64,000 nucleotides of DNA. It comes from Gammaproteobacteria bacterium UBA2675 (GTDB lineage: Bacteria; Pseudomonadota; Gammaproteobacteria; Pseudomonadales; Pseudohongiellaceae). The stretch is from contig DEMH01000004.1 of assembly GCA_002354805.1 (NCBI GenBank), positions 230,966 through 294,965 on the forward strand. Direction: 5' to 3'. The notes under the pieces are model-generated. The model was not told the DNA's origin and did no database searches. It was given only the letters and a program-made list of their open reading frames with translations. The position numbers were made by a program, and so were the translations under genes. Shown here piece by piece: positions 25,997 to 35,199 of the stretch. The number at the start of each line of letters is the position of its first letter. Position 1 is the first letter of the stretch.

Positions 25997-26130
25997 TCTG
26001 TGCGAAACAAAAAACTGGCTTCTTCAATGCAGAAACATTCGGTATAAAAATTGATCGCCGCCTGTTTTTTCCTGAATACAAAGGATTTTATTGGCCGTTG
26101 AGTACCTCGATCTGACTCTGTGAAAGCATC

Positions 26131-26146
26131 TGGCACAGGAATTGCT
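26131..26146 (+). promoter_or_regulatory. Sigma-54 promoter of the nirB-nasA operon
   Basis: TGGCACAGGAATTGCT is a near-perfect sigma-54 -24/-12 element. Transcription should begin near 26157, about 20 bases before the first ANTAR hairpin. It mirrors the promoter of the divergent nrt operon. Confidence 0.8.
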
Positions 26147-26176
26147 GGCGTCATTGCAGAATTAATTTAATCAGGC

Positions 26177-26230
26177 CTGCTCAACGGCGAGCAGATACTG
26201 CAGACAAAAGTACACCGGGCAAAGGCGCTC
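26177..26230 (+). promoter_or_regulatory. ANTAR two-hairpin target in the nirB leader RNA
   Basis: P1 is CTGCTC-AACGGC-GAGCAG (26177-26194), a perfect 6-base-pair stem. P2 is GGGC-AAAGGC-GCTC (26217-26230) with one G-U pair. Both six-base loops carry A1 and G4. P2 covers the beginning of the terminator arm at 26223, so NasR binding and termination are mutually exclusive. The layout is the same as in the nrt leader though the sequence differs. Confidence 0.8.
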
Positions 26231-26266
26231 ATGACACGAACACTCGTGTTATGAGCGCCTTTTTTG
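26223..26266 (+). terminator. Intrinsic attenuator terminator in the nirB leader
   Basis: A continuous 17-pair stem (26223-26239 with 26244-26260, one G-U) closes on the loop ACAC and is followed by TTTTTG. It ends 52 bases before the nirB start codon and so must be read through for expression. Confidence 0.88.
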
Positions 26267-26317
26267 TTTTCTGGCTTGCAGAAAATCGAATCGCCCGAAC
26301 GAGCGCAGGGGATAGAG

Positions 26318-28837
26318 ATGCAAACAAGAAAGCTGGTAGTGATCGGTAATGGCATGGTAGGGCAGCGCTTTCTGGAAGAGCTGGTCGCCATGAACCAGAA
26401 TTTTCAGATTACTGTTTTCTGTGAAGAGCCGTGTCCGGCCTATGATCGAGTCCAGCTCAGCAGCTGGTTCAGTGGCGCCACTGACGAGGATCTGGCTCTG
26501 ACAGACCTGGCCTTTTTTGAGCGCCACAGTATTCGTCTGATCACGGGCGAAGCGGCAGCAACGATCGACCGGGATCAACGCAGGGTCACTGGAAACAAAG
26601 GAACTGTAGTTGACTATGATGCACTGGTCCTGGCAACTGGTTCCTATCCATTTGTTCCCCCAATCCCCGGGCACGACCGCGAAGCCTGTTTTGTTTATCG
26701 CACGCTGGATGACCTGCGTCAGATCAAGGCGGCTGCAGAAGGCTGTCGTCGTGGAGTAGTCATCGGCGGTGGTCTGCTCGGCCTGGAGGCAGCCAAGGCA
26801 TTGAAAGACCTGGGTCTGACGACCGATGTAATTGAGTTCGCGCCACAACTGATGGCGGTGCAGCTGGATACAAGAGGTGGTCAGCTGTTGCGGGAGAAAA
26901 TTGAAGCGCTCGGTGTGAATGTTCACACGTCGACAGCCACTCAGTGTATCGAGGCGGGTGATACGGCCCGGCATCGGCTGGTGTTTGCAGAGGGCGAGCT
27001 GGAGACAGACATGGTTGTCTTTTCAGCCGGTATACGTCCTCAGGACAAACTGGCGAGAGATTGCGGCCTGACCATTGGCGAACGGGGCGGTGTGGTCATC
27101 GACGACCACTGCATGACTTCTGATCCTGCCATTTTTGCCATCGGCGAAGTGGCGCTCTGGCAGTCTCGCATTTTTGGTCTGGTAGCACCCGGTTACGATA
27201 TGGCACGCAAACTTGCCGGCCACCTGTGCGGCCAGGGCGAGCCCTTCAGCGGTGCTGACATGAGCACAAAGTTGAAACTGCTCGGCGTAGAGGTTGGCTC
27301 CATCGGCGATGCTCACGGCAAGACTGAAGGCAGTCGGGTGTGTGTTGTTGAGGACAGCATCAAGGGTTTCTATAAAAAACTGGTCATCAACCAGGACGCG
27401 ACACGCCTGCTGGGTGCGGTACTGGTTGGCGATACCAGCGATTACGACATGTTGCTGCAATACGCTTTGAATGGACTTGATTTGCCAGAATCGCCCGTCA
27501 GCCTGATCCTGCCTTCGGATAATAAGCCAGTGCTGGGTGTGGATGCCCTGCCGGCGCAGGCCCAGATCTGTAGCTGCAATAATGTGTCAAAAGGCGCCCT
27601 GTGTCAGGCTATAGAAAACGGCTGTACGACGATCGGCGCATTAAAAACCGAAACACGGGCGTCAGCAACCTGTGGTGGCTGTGCCACACTGGTCAAACAG
27701 GTGCTTGATGCTGAACTGAAGCGTCGCGGTGTTGAGGTAAATGATCACATCTGTGAGCACTTTGCCTACAGCCGGCAGGGCCTCTATCACCTGATCCGTG
27801 TCAACAAGATTCGCAGCTTCGATGAACTGCTTGAGACTCATGGCACCGGCCGCGGTTGCGACATCTGCAAGCCGGCAGTGGCGTCCATTCTCGCATCGTG
27901 CTGGAACGACTACGTCCTCGACCCGAAACACGTTGGTCTGCAGGATACCAATGACAATTTCCTGGCTAATCTGCAGAAAGACGGCAGTTACTCTGTTGTG
28001 CCGAGAATTCCCGGTGGTGAGATTACACCGGAGAAGCTGCTGGTACTGGGGCAGGTCGCACAAAAATATGACCTGTATACAAAAATTACTGGCGGACAGC
28101 GTGTAGACCTGTTTGGTGCGCGTGTAGAGCAGCTGCCGCTTATCTGGCGTGATCTGGTCGACGCCGGTTTCGAATCGGGCCACGCCTACGGTAAAGCGCT
28201 GCGAACAGTGAAGTCCTGTGTCGGCTCAACCTGGTGCCGGTACGGTGTGCAGGACTCTGTCAGTATGGCCATCTACGTTGAGGAACGATATCGCGGGCTG
28301 CGATCACCGCACAAACTGAAAATGGCAGTTTCCGGCTGTACCCGGGAGTGTGCGGAAGCCCAGAGTAAAGATGTTGGCGTCATTGCGACTGAAAAAGGCT
28401 GGAATCTTTACGTGTGTGGCAATGGCGGCATGCGCCCCCGTCACGCCGAGCTGTTCGCAAGTGACCTCGACGACGAAACACTGATTCGATACATCGACCG
28501 TTTCCTGATGTTCTACATACGCACTGCAGATCGACTGCAGCGCACGTCTGTATGGCGCGACAACCTTGAGGGCGGGCTCGAGTACCTGCAGGACGTCATC
28601 ATCAATGATTCGCTTGGCATAGCCGCTGAACTGGAGACACAAATGCAGGGCGTCATTGATACCTATGTGTGCGAATGGAAACGAACCATCGAAGATCCGG
28701 TGGCGCTGCAGCGCTTCAGGCCCTTCCTGAACGACGATAACCCTGACGAACAGATTGTTTATGTGCGCGAGCGCGGCCAGAAGCGTCCGGCGCGTGCAGA
28801 GGAAAAAGACAAGGTAGAACTCGTGGAGGTAGTGTAA
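26318..28837 (+). CDS. nirB: Assimilatory nitrite reductase [NAD(P)H], large subunit
   Basis: 839 residues: FAD/NAD domain (VVIGGGLLGLEAAKALKDLG), BFD-like [2Fe-2S] region (CSCNNV ... CGGC) and siroheme/[4Fe-4S] reductase half with GSTWCRYGVQDS and SGCTRECAEAQ. It reduces nitrite to ammonium in the cytoplasm using NAD(P)H together with NirD. The ATG at 26318 has AGGGGAT five bases upstream; an upstream TTG frame begins in the terminator and is rejected. First gene of the operon, overlapping nirD by one base. Confidence 0.95.
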   Translation: MQTRKLVVIGNGMVGQRFLEELVAMNQNFQITVFCEEPCPAYDRVQLSSWFSGATDEDLALTDLAFFERHSIRLITGEAAATIDRDQRRVTGNKGTVVDYDALVLATGSYPFVPPIPGHDREACFVYRTLDDLRQIKAAAEGCRRGVVIGGGLLGLEAAKALKDLGLTTDVIEFAPQLMAVQLDTRGGQLLREKIEALGVNVHTSTATQCIEAGDTARHRLVFAEGELETDMVVFSAGIRPQDKLARDCGLTIGERGGVVIDDHCMTSDPAIFAIGEVALWQSRIFGLVAPGYDMARKLAGHLCGQGEPFSGADMSTKLKLLGVEVGSIGDAHGKTEGSRVCVVEDSIKGFYKKLVINQDATRLLGAVLVGDTSDYDMLLQYALNGLDLPESPVSLILPSDNKPVLGVDALPAQAQICSCNNVSKGALCQAIENGCTTIGALKTETRASATCGGCATLVKQVLDAELKRRGVEVNDHICEHFAYSRQGLYHLIRVNKIRSFDELLETHGTGRGCDICKPAVASILASCWNDYVLDPKHVGLQDTNDNFLANLQKDGSYSVVPRIPGGEITPEKLLVLGQVAQKYDLYTKITGGQRVDLFGARVEQLPLIWRDLVDAGFESGHAYGKALRTVKSCVGSTWCRYGVQDSVSMAIYVEERYRGLRSPHKLKMAVSGCTRECAEAQSKDVGVIATEKGWNLYVCGNGGMRPRHAELFASDLDDETLIRYIDRFLMFYIRTADRLQRTSVWRDNLEGGLEYLQDVIINDSLGIAAELETQMQGVIDTYVCEWKRTIEDPVALQRFRPFLNDDNPDEQIVYVRERGQKRPARAEEKDKVELVEVV

Positions 28838-29196
28838 TGAGTCAGCAAATGGAAGCGGCTGCCGTGCAGCGCAGCGATTGGTTTGATATAGCGGATCTCG
28901 ATCAGATAGTCCCGGGCACAGGTGCTGCAGCACGCCTGGGCAAGGAGCAGGTAGCCATATTTAATACGCGGGATGGAATCTTCGCGGTTCAGAACCATGA
29001 TCCTTTCAGTGGCGCCAATGTTCTTTCGCGCGGCATTGTCGGTGATATAGGGGGCCGGCTGGTTGTGGCTTCCCCAGTTTACAAGCAGCACTTCTGCCTG
29101 CGCAGTGGCGAATGTCTTGAAGATGGCTCTGTCAGGTTGCAGACCTTCGCTGTGACAGTTCGTGATTCACGCGTCTGGATCGCAGCCGGGGAGTAG
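28837..29196 (+). CDS. nirD: Nitrite reductase, small subunit
   Basis: 119 residues of the Rieske-like NirD fold (IADLDQIVPGTGAAARLG, FAVQNHDPFSGANVL, VYKQHFCLRSGECL). As usual for NirD, the Rieske cluster ligands are not conserved and the domain is structural. Its ATG overlaps the last base of nirB (TAATG), which points to translational coupling. Confidence 0.93.
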   Translation: MSQQMEAAAVQRSDWFDIADLDQIVPGTGAAARLGKEQVAIFNTRDGIFAVQNHDPFSGANVLSRGIVGDIGGRLVVASPVYKQHFCLRSGECLEDGSVRLQTFAVTVRDSRVWIAAGE

Positions 29197-29198
29197 TT

Positions 29199-30506
29199 AT
29201 GTTGGTCTCATCCAGAAAGCGACTGCTGATTGTTGGACATGGCATGGCTGCGACCCGGCTGGTCCGCGATCTTGAAGAAAAGTCTCCGGGGCAATTTGCC
29301 ATCACCATCGTTGGCGACGAGAAGCTTGGTGGATATAACCGTGTCCTGCTGTCATCCTTGCTTGCCGGAGAATCGGATGAAGCCTCACTGGGCATGCAGG
29401 ACCAGAGCTGGTATCGCCAACATGATATACAGCTGATCGCAGGTGATGCAGTCAGTGGTATCGACCTGGGCCGGCAGAGCGCTATGACTGAAAGCGGACT
29501 GAAACTGAATTGGGACTATCTGGTTCTGGCAACTGGATCGCGTGCTGCACGCTTACCTATCCCCGGTAGTGATCTTGAAGGCGTCATGACGCTGCGAACG
29601 CTGCAGGAGGCAAAGCAGCTGATCGCCCGCTCGCGAGACGCTGGCAATCCAGAATCTGACAACGAAGCTGTAGTGGTTGGTGGCGGTCTGCTTGGCCTGG
29701 AAGCGGCGTGTGCGCTGCGGGCTCGCGGTATGCAGGTGACTGTCGTGCACAATGAATCATGGCCAATGAATCGCCAACTGGATGGTGAAGCTGGTGAATT
29801 ACTTCGGCGCACGCTGGACCAGCGTGGAATCGGTTTTATTCCAGAAGCAAACTGTGTGAGATTCGAGTCGGACGCCAGGGGTGAGACTGTCTCGGCGTTG
29901 TTACTGGCTGATGACCGCCGCCTGCCGTGTACGACCGCCGTCATGGCGCTGGGCATTATCCCGGAGGTATCGCTGGCGCGTCAGTTGGACCTGGTAGTAG
30001 AGCGCGCAATAGTCGTTGATAAGTGGTTGCAGACCAGTGATGAGCGTGTATTCGCTCTGGGCGAATGTTGCCAGATTGAAAGTGAACTGTTTGGACTGGT
30101 AGCACCAATCTATCAGCAGGCGGACATTCTTTCTGCAGTGCTGCTATATAAAGCGACAACTGGCGCCGAGAGAATCTCGCCTGACGTGGACGACCATGCC
30201 AGTGTGCTGCCCCATTACCAGCGTCAGCCGCTGCCAACACGCTTGAAAGTAAGCGGTGTCGACGTTTTCTCTGCAGGCATGATGGCGTCACCGGATAACA
30301 GTGCCCCCTTGCGCAGCATGGCAATGCGTGATGGTCGCACAGGACATTACCGACGGCTCTGGTGGCGTGGTAATCAGCTGGTTGGTGCTGTGATGTTCGG
30401 TGATATCGGCGACAGCAGTCACTATCTGCGATTGATAGAAGAAGGGTGCAGTGCTGATTCCAGTCCGGCCACGCTGCTGGCGCCGTCGACACGGGTTGCC
30501 TCATGA
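29199..30506 (+). CDS. FAD/NAD(P)-dependent oxidoreductase, nitrate reductase electron donor
   Basis: 435 residues. It resembles the N-terminal flavoprotein half of NirB: dinucleotide motif LLIVGHGMAATRLV, LVLATGSRAARLPIPG and VVVGGGLLGLEAACALRARG. No iron-sulfur or siroheme motif follows. It sits 2 bases after nirD and overlaps nasA by ATGA. In Klebsiella the NasB/NasC flavoprotein passes electrons from NADH to NasA; this is the likely role here. The symbol is left open because naming differs between genera. Confidence 0.85.
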   Translation: MLVSSRKRLLIVGHGMAATRLVRDLEEKSPGQFAITIVGDEKLGGYNRVLLSSLLAGESDEASLGMQDQSWYRQHDIQLIAGDAVSGIDLGRQSAMTESGLKLNWDYLVLATGSRAARLPIPGSDLEGVMTLRTLQEAKQLIARSRDAGNPESDNEAVVVGGGLLGLEAACALRARGMQVTVVHNESWPMNRQLDGEAGELLRRTLDQRGIGFIPEANCVRFESDARGETVSALLLADDRRLPCTTAVMALGIIPEVSLARQLDLVVERAIVVDKWLQTSDERVFALGECCQIESELFGLVAPIYQQADILSAVLLYKATTGAERISPDVDDHASVLPHYQRQPLPTRLKVSGVDVFSAGMMASPDNSAPLRSMAMRDGRTGHYRRLWWRGNQLVGAVMFGDIGDSSHYLRLIEEGCSADSSPATLLAPSTRVAS

Positions 30507-33196
30507 ACAGTATCAGAACAACTTGCCCTTATTGTGGGGTTGGCTGCGGTCTGCAAACTGATTCGAAATCCGGTAATTTGCTTGGGGATTCCCAGCACCC
30601 GGCAAATGGCGGACGTCTGTGTGTCAAAGGCAGCGCATTGTCGGAGACGCTCGGATCGCAGACCCGACTGCTGCAGCCACGCGTTGACGGTCTGCAGGCC
30701 AGTTGGAATCACGCCATCAGCGAAGTCGCCAAACGGCTGGAAAAAACGATCAGACGTTACGGGCCCGAATCAGTTGCTTTCTATGTATCAGGTCAGCTGT
30801 TGACCGAAGATTATTATGTTGCCAACAAGCTGATCAAAGGCTTTCTTGGCTCTGCCAATATTGATACCAACAGCCGGTTGTGCATGTCGACAGCAGTGGC
30901 AGCCCATAAGCGGGTCTTCGGCAGTGATACTGTGCCGGGCTGTTACGAGGATCTGGAAATGGCCGATCTGGTCGTGTTGACCGGATCCAATATGGCATGG
31001 ACACACCCAGTGGTGTTTCAGCGTTTGATGGCCGCCAAACAGCAACGTCCGGAAATGACGATAGTTGTCATCGATCCCAGGCGCACGGTGACAGCGGAAC
31101 AGGGCGACCTGCATTTACAGATTACACCTGGCAGTGATGTCTGGCTGTTTGATGGTTTGCTTGCCTACCTTGCCATGCATGATGCGATCGACCGTCCGTA
31201 TATTGAAGAGCACACCAATGGCATGGACGAAATGTTCATGGCCAGCCAGGCGCGCAGTGGCAGCCTTGTCGAGGTAGCCAAGCAATGTGGTTTGACTGTT
31301 GAGAAGCTCCAGGCGTTCTATCAGAAGTTTGCGCAAACGCAGTCGACAGTAACTGTGTTCTCCCAGGGCATCAATCAGTCTGCGCATGGCGTTGATCAGG
31401 CCAGTCTGATTCTTTATTGCCATCTGGCAACGGGACGTGTTGGAAAACCAGGCAGCAGCCCGTTTTCCATTACTGGCCAGCCCAATGCCATGGGTGGCCG
31501 CGAGGTAGGCGGCCTGGCCAATATGCTTGCAGCGCATATGGACATCGAGAATGCCGATCACCGTGAGCTGGTCAGTGATTTCTGGCGCAGCGACAGCTTG
31601 CCTGAAAAGCCTGGACTGAAGGCGGTGGACATGTTCCGCGCGGTCGCGGACGGCAAAATAAGATTTATCTGGATCATGGCAACCAATCCGGTTGTGTCCC
31701 TGCCCGAATCAGACAGGATCATTCGCGCCCTTGCCGGTTGTGATCATGTAGTGGTGTCTGACTGTGTTGCGGATACAGACACGCTGCGTCTGGCGCACAT
31801 TCAATTGCCTGCGGCAGCATGGGGTGAAAAGAACGGTACCGTCACTAACTCGGAACGGTGTATCTCGCGACAACGCGCCTTTCTGCCCTTGTCTGGCCAG
31901 GCTTTGCCGGACTGGCAGATTATCAGTCGGGTGGCCGAAAAGCTTGGCTACGGACACGCCTTCGATTACCACTGCGCAGCCGATATCTTTCGTGAGCATG
32001 CAGCCCTGTCCGGTCATCAGAACAATGGCAGCCGCGATTTTGATATCGGTGCGCTGGCCACACTGTCCAATGCCGAGTACGACCAGCTGACACCTGTTCA
32101 GTGGCCCGTGCCTGCTCACCAGACAAGCGTTTTTCTGACACAACTGCAGGGCACATCAAGGATGTTTGCTGACGGCCGCTTTTTTACCCGCGATGGCCGC
32201 GCCAATGTTGTACCGGTCGACATGCCGGCAAGGCTTGATGTGACTGATGTCGATTTCCCGTTCGTGCTCAACACCGGCCGCATCCGTGATCAATGGCACA
32301 CGATGACACGCACAGGTCTCAGCTCACGGCTTCAGCGTCATATTTCAGAGCCGTTTGTTGAGCTGAATCCTGAGGATATGGCAGAGCTGAATATTGGTGA
32401 AGGTGCGATTGTCAAAGTGTCGAGCGTCCACGGGCATTGCGTTGTCCGGGCTCGTCCTCAGCCAGGCCAGGCAGTTGGCTCCGTGTTTATGCCTATCCAC
32501 TGGAATGATTGTTTTGCCAGCAAGGCACGAGTGGGTGCCCTGGCCCCTTCTCGAGTCGATCCACATTCGGGGCAGCCGGCATTCAAGCAGATTCCGGTGA
32601 AACTGCGGGCTGTCAATGTTCAGTGGCATGCCTTGCTGATTGCGAGGGCGACGTTGCCACTGCCCGAAAATCAGTACTGGAGCAGACGACAAATGGGTGA
32701 CTGGCAGGTGGTAACGCTGGCAGGCACCGAACCTGTCAGTATGAATACCTGCCGCACACTGTGGGGTGAGCACGTCACAGCCTGGACCGAAGTGGAGGAT
32801 GATGACGGCGAACACCTGCGATTGCTGGGTACTGGTGAAAACGGTGCTCAGCTGTGGTTTGCCAAAGCCCCCCAGCCGCCTCAGATCGACGAATCCTGGT
32901 TGCTTGACGCTCTGCTGGCAGACGACGCTGCTGCCACGGCCATGTCGGTGCCTGCGTTACTGCTGGGTATTCCTGCCGACCCGTCTGCACAACGAGCCGG
33001 ACCCTTGGTCTGCACCTGCCACAACGTCTATCAGAGCACTGTTGTGGCTGCGATTAATGCGGGTTGTGACGAAGTTGAAAAAGTCGGCTCGTCCTGTCGG
33101 GCGGGGACCAATTGTGGTTCCTGTATACCAGAAATCAAAAGACTATTGGCTGAGAACCAGCCGGCTGAAGCCGAGGAGGCGGTATGTTGTCACTAG
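30503..33196 (+). CDS. nasA: Assimilatory nitrate reductase, catalytic subunit
   Basis: 897 residues of the molybdopterin oxidoreductase family. The N-terminus has the [4Fe-4S] motif TCPYCGVGCGL, followed by the Mo-bis-MGD domains (NSRLCMSTAVAAHKR, TGQPNAMGGREVGGL). An extra C-terminal BFD-like [2Fe-2S] domain (CTCHNVYQS ... CRAGTNCGSC, last ~60 residues) probably receives electrons from the upstream flavoprotein. No Tat signal is seen, as expected for a cytoplasmic assimilatory enzyme. It overlaps both neighbours (4 bases upstream, 13 bases downstream). Confidence 0.95.
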   Translation: MNSIRTTCPYCGVGCGLQTDSKSGNLLGDSQHPANGGRLCVKGSALSETLGSQTRLLQPRVDGLQASWNHAISEVAKRLEKTIRRYGPESVAFYVSGQLLTEDYYVANKLIKGFLGSANIDTNSRLCMSTAVAAHKRVFGSDTVPGCYEDLEMADLVVLTGSNMAWTHPVVFQRLMAAKQQRPEMTIVVIDPRRTVTAEQGDLHLQITPGSDVWLFDGLLAYLAMHDAIDRPYIEEHTNGMDEMFMASQARSGSLVEVAKQCGLTVEKLQAFYQKFAQTQSTVTVFSQGINQSAHGVDQASLILYCHLATGRVGKPGSSPFSITGQPNAMGGREVGGLANMLAAHMDIENADHRELVSDFWRSDSLPEKPGLKAVDMFRAVADGKIRFIWIMATNPVVSLPESDRIIRALAGCDHVVVSDCVADTDTLRLAHIQLPAAAWGEKNGTVTNSERCISRQRAFLPLSGQALPDWQIISRVAEKLGYGHAFDYHCAADIFREHAALSGHQNNGSRDFDIGALATLSNAEYDQLTPVQWPVPAHQTSVFLTQLQGTSRMFADGRFFTRDGRANVVPVDMPARLDVTDVDFPFVLNTGRIRDQWHTMTRTGLSSRLQRHISEPFVELNPEDMAELNIGEGAIVKVSSVHGHCVVRARPQPGQAVGSVFMPIHWNDCFASKARVGALAPSRVDPHSGQPAFKQIPVKLRAVNVQWHALLIARATLPLPENQYWSRRQMGDWQVVTLAGTEPVSMNTCRTLWGEHVTAWTEVEDDDGEHLRLLGTGENGAQLWFAKAPQPPQIDESWLLDALLADDAAATAMSVPALLLGIPADPSAQRAGPLVCTCHNVYQSTVVAAINAGCDEVEKVGSSCRAGTNCGSCIPEIKRLLAENQPAEAEEAVCCH

Positions 33197-35199
33197 TACA
33201 GAGTGATATTCACAGGGCAGGTGAAGTGTGGTTGGTTGGCGCCGGCCCGGGCGACCCGGAGCTGATCAGCGTGCGTGGTTTACGCCTGATCCGGGAGGCG
33301 GATGTGCTGGTCTATGATCGTCTGGTCTCGCCACAGTTATTGGATGAAGCGCGCGATGACGCCGTCATGCTGGATGTTGGAAAACGGCCGGGTTTTCATC
33401 GGGTGCCCCAGCACGAGATTGAGGCCCTGTTGGTGAAGCATGCCCGCCGTGGTTGCAAAGTGGTCAGGCTCAAGGGCGGTGACCCGTTCATCTTTGGACG
33501 CGGCGGCGAGGAGATGCAGACTCTACGTGCAGCAGGGATCCCTGTGCATATCGTGCCGGGAATCACAGCGGCAGCTGCCTGCGCAGCGGCATCGGGATTT
33601 CCACTGACACAGCGCAAGGTAGCCGACAGCGTCTGCCTGACCACCGCACACCATAGTGACGATGGCGCTGATACAGACTGGGCATCGCTGGCTGCTGACC
33701 CGAATCGCACGCTGGTCTTCTACATGGGGTTGGGTTCTCTGCAGCGAATTCAGAATAAGCTTGGCTCTCATGGCATGTCGCTCAATACACCGGCGGCACT
33801 GATCGAGAATGGAAGCTACGCGCATCAGAGAACTATTACTTGTCAACTTAAGGAAATCGAGCAAATGGCAAAGCAGCACAAACTTCAGACGCCCTGCCTG
33901 CTAGTGGTGGGCAACGTGGTCTCCCTGGCAGAACAAAAATCTGACGCCGTTGAACCCGCATCGCATCAAGTGTCACGCAGCAGGATGGCCATGGGCAGAA
34001 CCATCGCTGCTGCCATGATGCTGACAACAGCGCCAGCGATTGCAGGCGCAGCAGAAGCAGACAGTATTGCCGAGGCGCTGACGCAAGGCGGCACGTCAAT
34101 TTCATTCAGGGCGAGAAGTGAACAAGTGGACGACGATGCACTGGCCAGGGATGCGCTGGCCAATACGCTGCGTACCCGACTGACTTATAGAAGCGGAAGC
34201 TGGCAAAACCTTTCCCTTCTGGTGGAAGTAGACAATGTCAGCTATCTGGGTGATGACAGCTTCAACAGCACCCGTAACGGCATGCTCACGCGCCCGGTCA
34301 TCGTTGACCCGGACGGGACCGACCTGAATCAGGCGGCGCTGCGACTGCAGCGTGATCGGCTGACGCTGACAGCAGGCCGCCAGCGCCTGCTTAGGGAGAA
34401 CCAGCGAATGATTGGTGGCGTTGGCTGGCGTCAGAATGAACAGACTTATGACGCAATCGATGTTGCTTACAAACCCGCTGAGCAATGGCAGCTTAACTAT
34501 GCCTGGGTTGACGATACACAACGTATTTTTGGGCCAGAGGCAGGTGTGCCGGCAGCATCTCTGGACAGCGATCATCATATCCTGAATGCGCGTTGGACAG
34601 TCAGCCCGGCGATGGAGCTGGCTGCCTATCATATTGCACTGGATTTCGATGATGCGGCTGCATTGTCCTCTGCTACCACAGGTCTGATCGTTAATGGGGC
34701 GTTCGATGTCAGAGAGAATCTGCGGCTCGATTATCGACTTGAAGCTGCCCAGCAGGCAGATGCCGCCAATAACCCGGTTAACTTCGACGTAGACTACTAC
34801 CACGCCGGCCTGGGGATCACACATGCTGGATGGCGGCTTGGCTGGGCGCATGAGTTACTTGGTGCTGACAGCAGTGCAGGTGTTGCCATGCAGACGCCAT
34901 TGGCAACCTTGCACACGTTTCAGGGCTGGGCAGATAAATTTTTAACAACGCCCTCAGCTGGTATGCGCGACAACCAGTTCAGCGTGTCTGGTAACGTCGC
35001 CGGATTCGCCATGCAGCTGCATCACCACGACTATCAGTCAGATGTATCTGGCCTGGATTATGGTAAAGAATGGAATATACAGCTGGGCAGAGCCTTAGGT
35101 ACACGTTACACGCTGACAGCCAAATACGCTCGCTACACGGCTGAGCAGTTTGCCCAGGACACCAGCAAGTTCTGGTTGATGGCAGAGGCACGATTCTGA
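33184..35199 (+). CDS. Uroporphyrinogen-III methyltransferase fused in frame to an outer-membrane barrel protein
   Basis: Residues ~10-250 are a complete SUMT/CobA (GAGPGDPELISVRG, VVRLKGGDPFIFGRGGEE, VPGITAAAACAAASG). It makes precorrin-2 from uroporphyrinogen III, the siroheme path needed by NirB. After a ~17-residue linker, without a stop codon, the frame enters a signal-peptide-like stretch (RTIAAAMMLTTAPAIAGAAEA) and ~380 residues of alternating beta-strand sequence ending in F, as in porin or alginate-export type barrels. A cytoplasmic enzyme with an internal signal is hard to picture as one protein. Separate translation from 33991 is likely. Confidence 0.85.
   Translation: MLSLVQSDIHRAGEVWLVGAGPGDPELISVRGLRLIREADVLVYDRLVSPQLLDEARDDAVMLDVGKRPGFHRVPQHEIEALLVKHARRGCKVVRLKGGDPFIFGRGGEEMQTLRAAGIPVHIVPGITAAAACAAASGFPLTQRKVADSVCLTTAHHSDDGADTDWASLAADPNRTLVFYMGLGSLQRIQNKLGSHGMSLNTPAALIENGSYAHQRTITCQLKEIEQMAKQHKLQTPCLLVVGNVVSLAEQKSDAVEPASHQVSRSRMAMGRTIAAAMMLTTAPAIAGAAEADSIAEALTQGGTSISFRARSEQVDDDALARDALANTLRTRLTYRSGSWQNLSLLVEVDNVSYLGDDSFNSTRNGMLTRPVIVDPDGTDLNQAALRLQRDRLTLTAGRQRLLRENQRMIGGVGWRQNEQTYDAIDVAYKPAEQWQLNYAWVDDTQRIFGPEAGVPAASLDSDHHILNARWTVSPAMELAAYHIALDFDDAAALSSATTGLIVNGAFDVRENLRLDYRLEAAQQADAANNPVNFDVDYYHAGLGITHAGWRLGWAHELLGADSSAGVAMQTPLATLHTFQGWADKFLTTPSAGMRDNQFSVSGNVAGFAMQLHHHDYQSDVSGLDYGKEWNIQLGRALGTRYTLTAKYARYTAEQFAQDTSKFWLMAEARF
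33991..35199 (+). other. Probable separate outer-membrane protein from an internal start
   Basis: ATG codons at 33985 and 33991 stand directly before the internal signal peptide, with AGCAGG six bases before 33991. The product, about 402 residues, would be exported, cut near AGA-AEA and folded as a beta-barrel with a C-terminal Phe. It could pass nitrate through the outer membrane; this is inferred from the operon. Whether the fused or the separate form exists cannot be decided from sequence. Confidence 0.55.
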
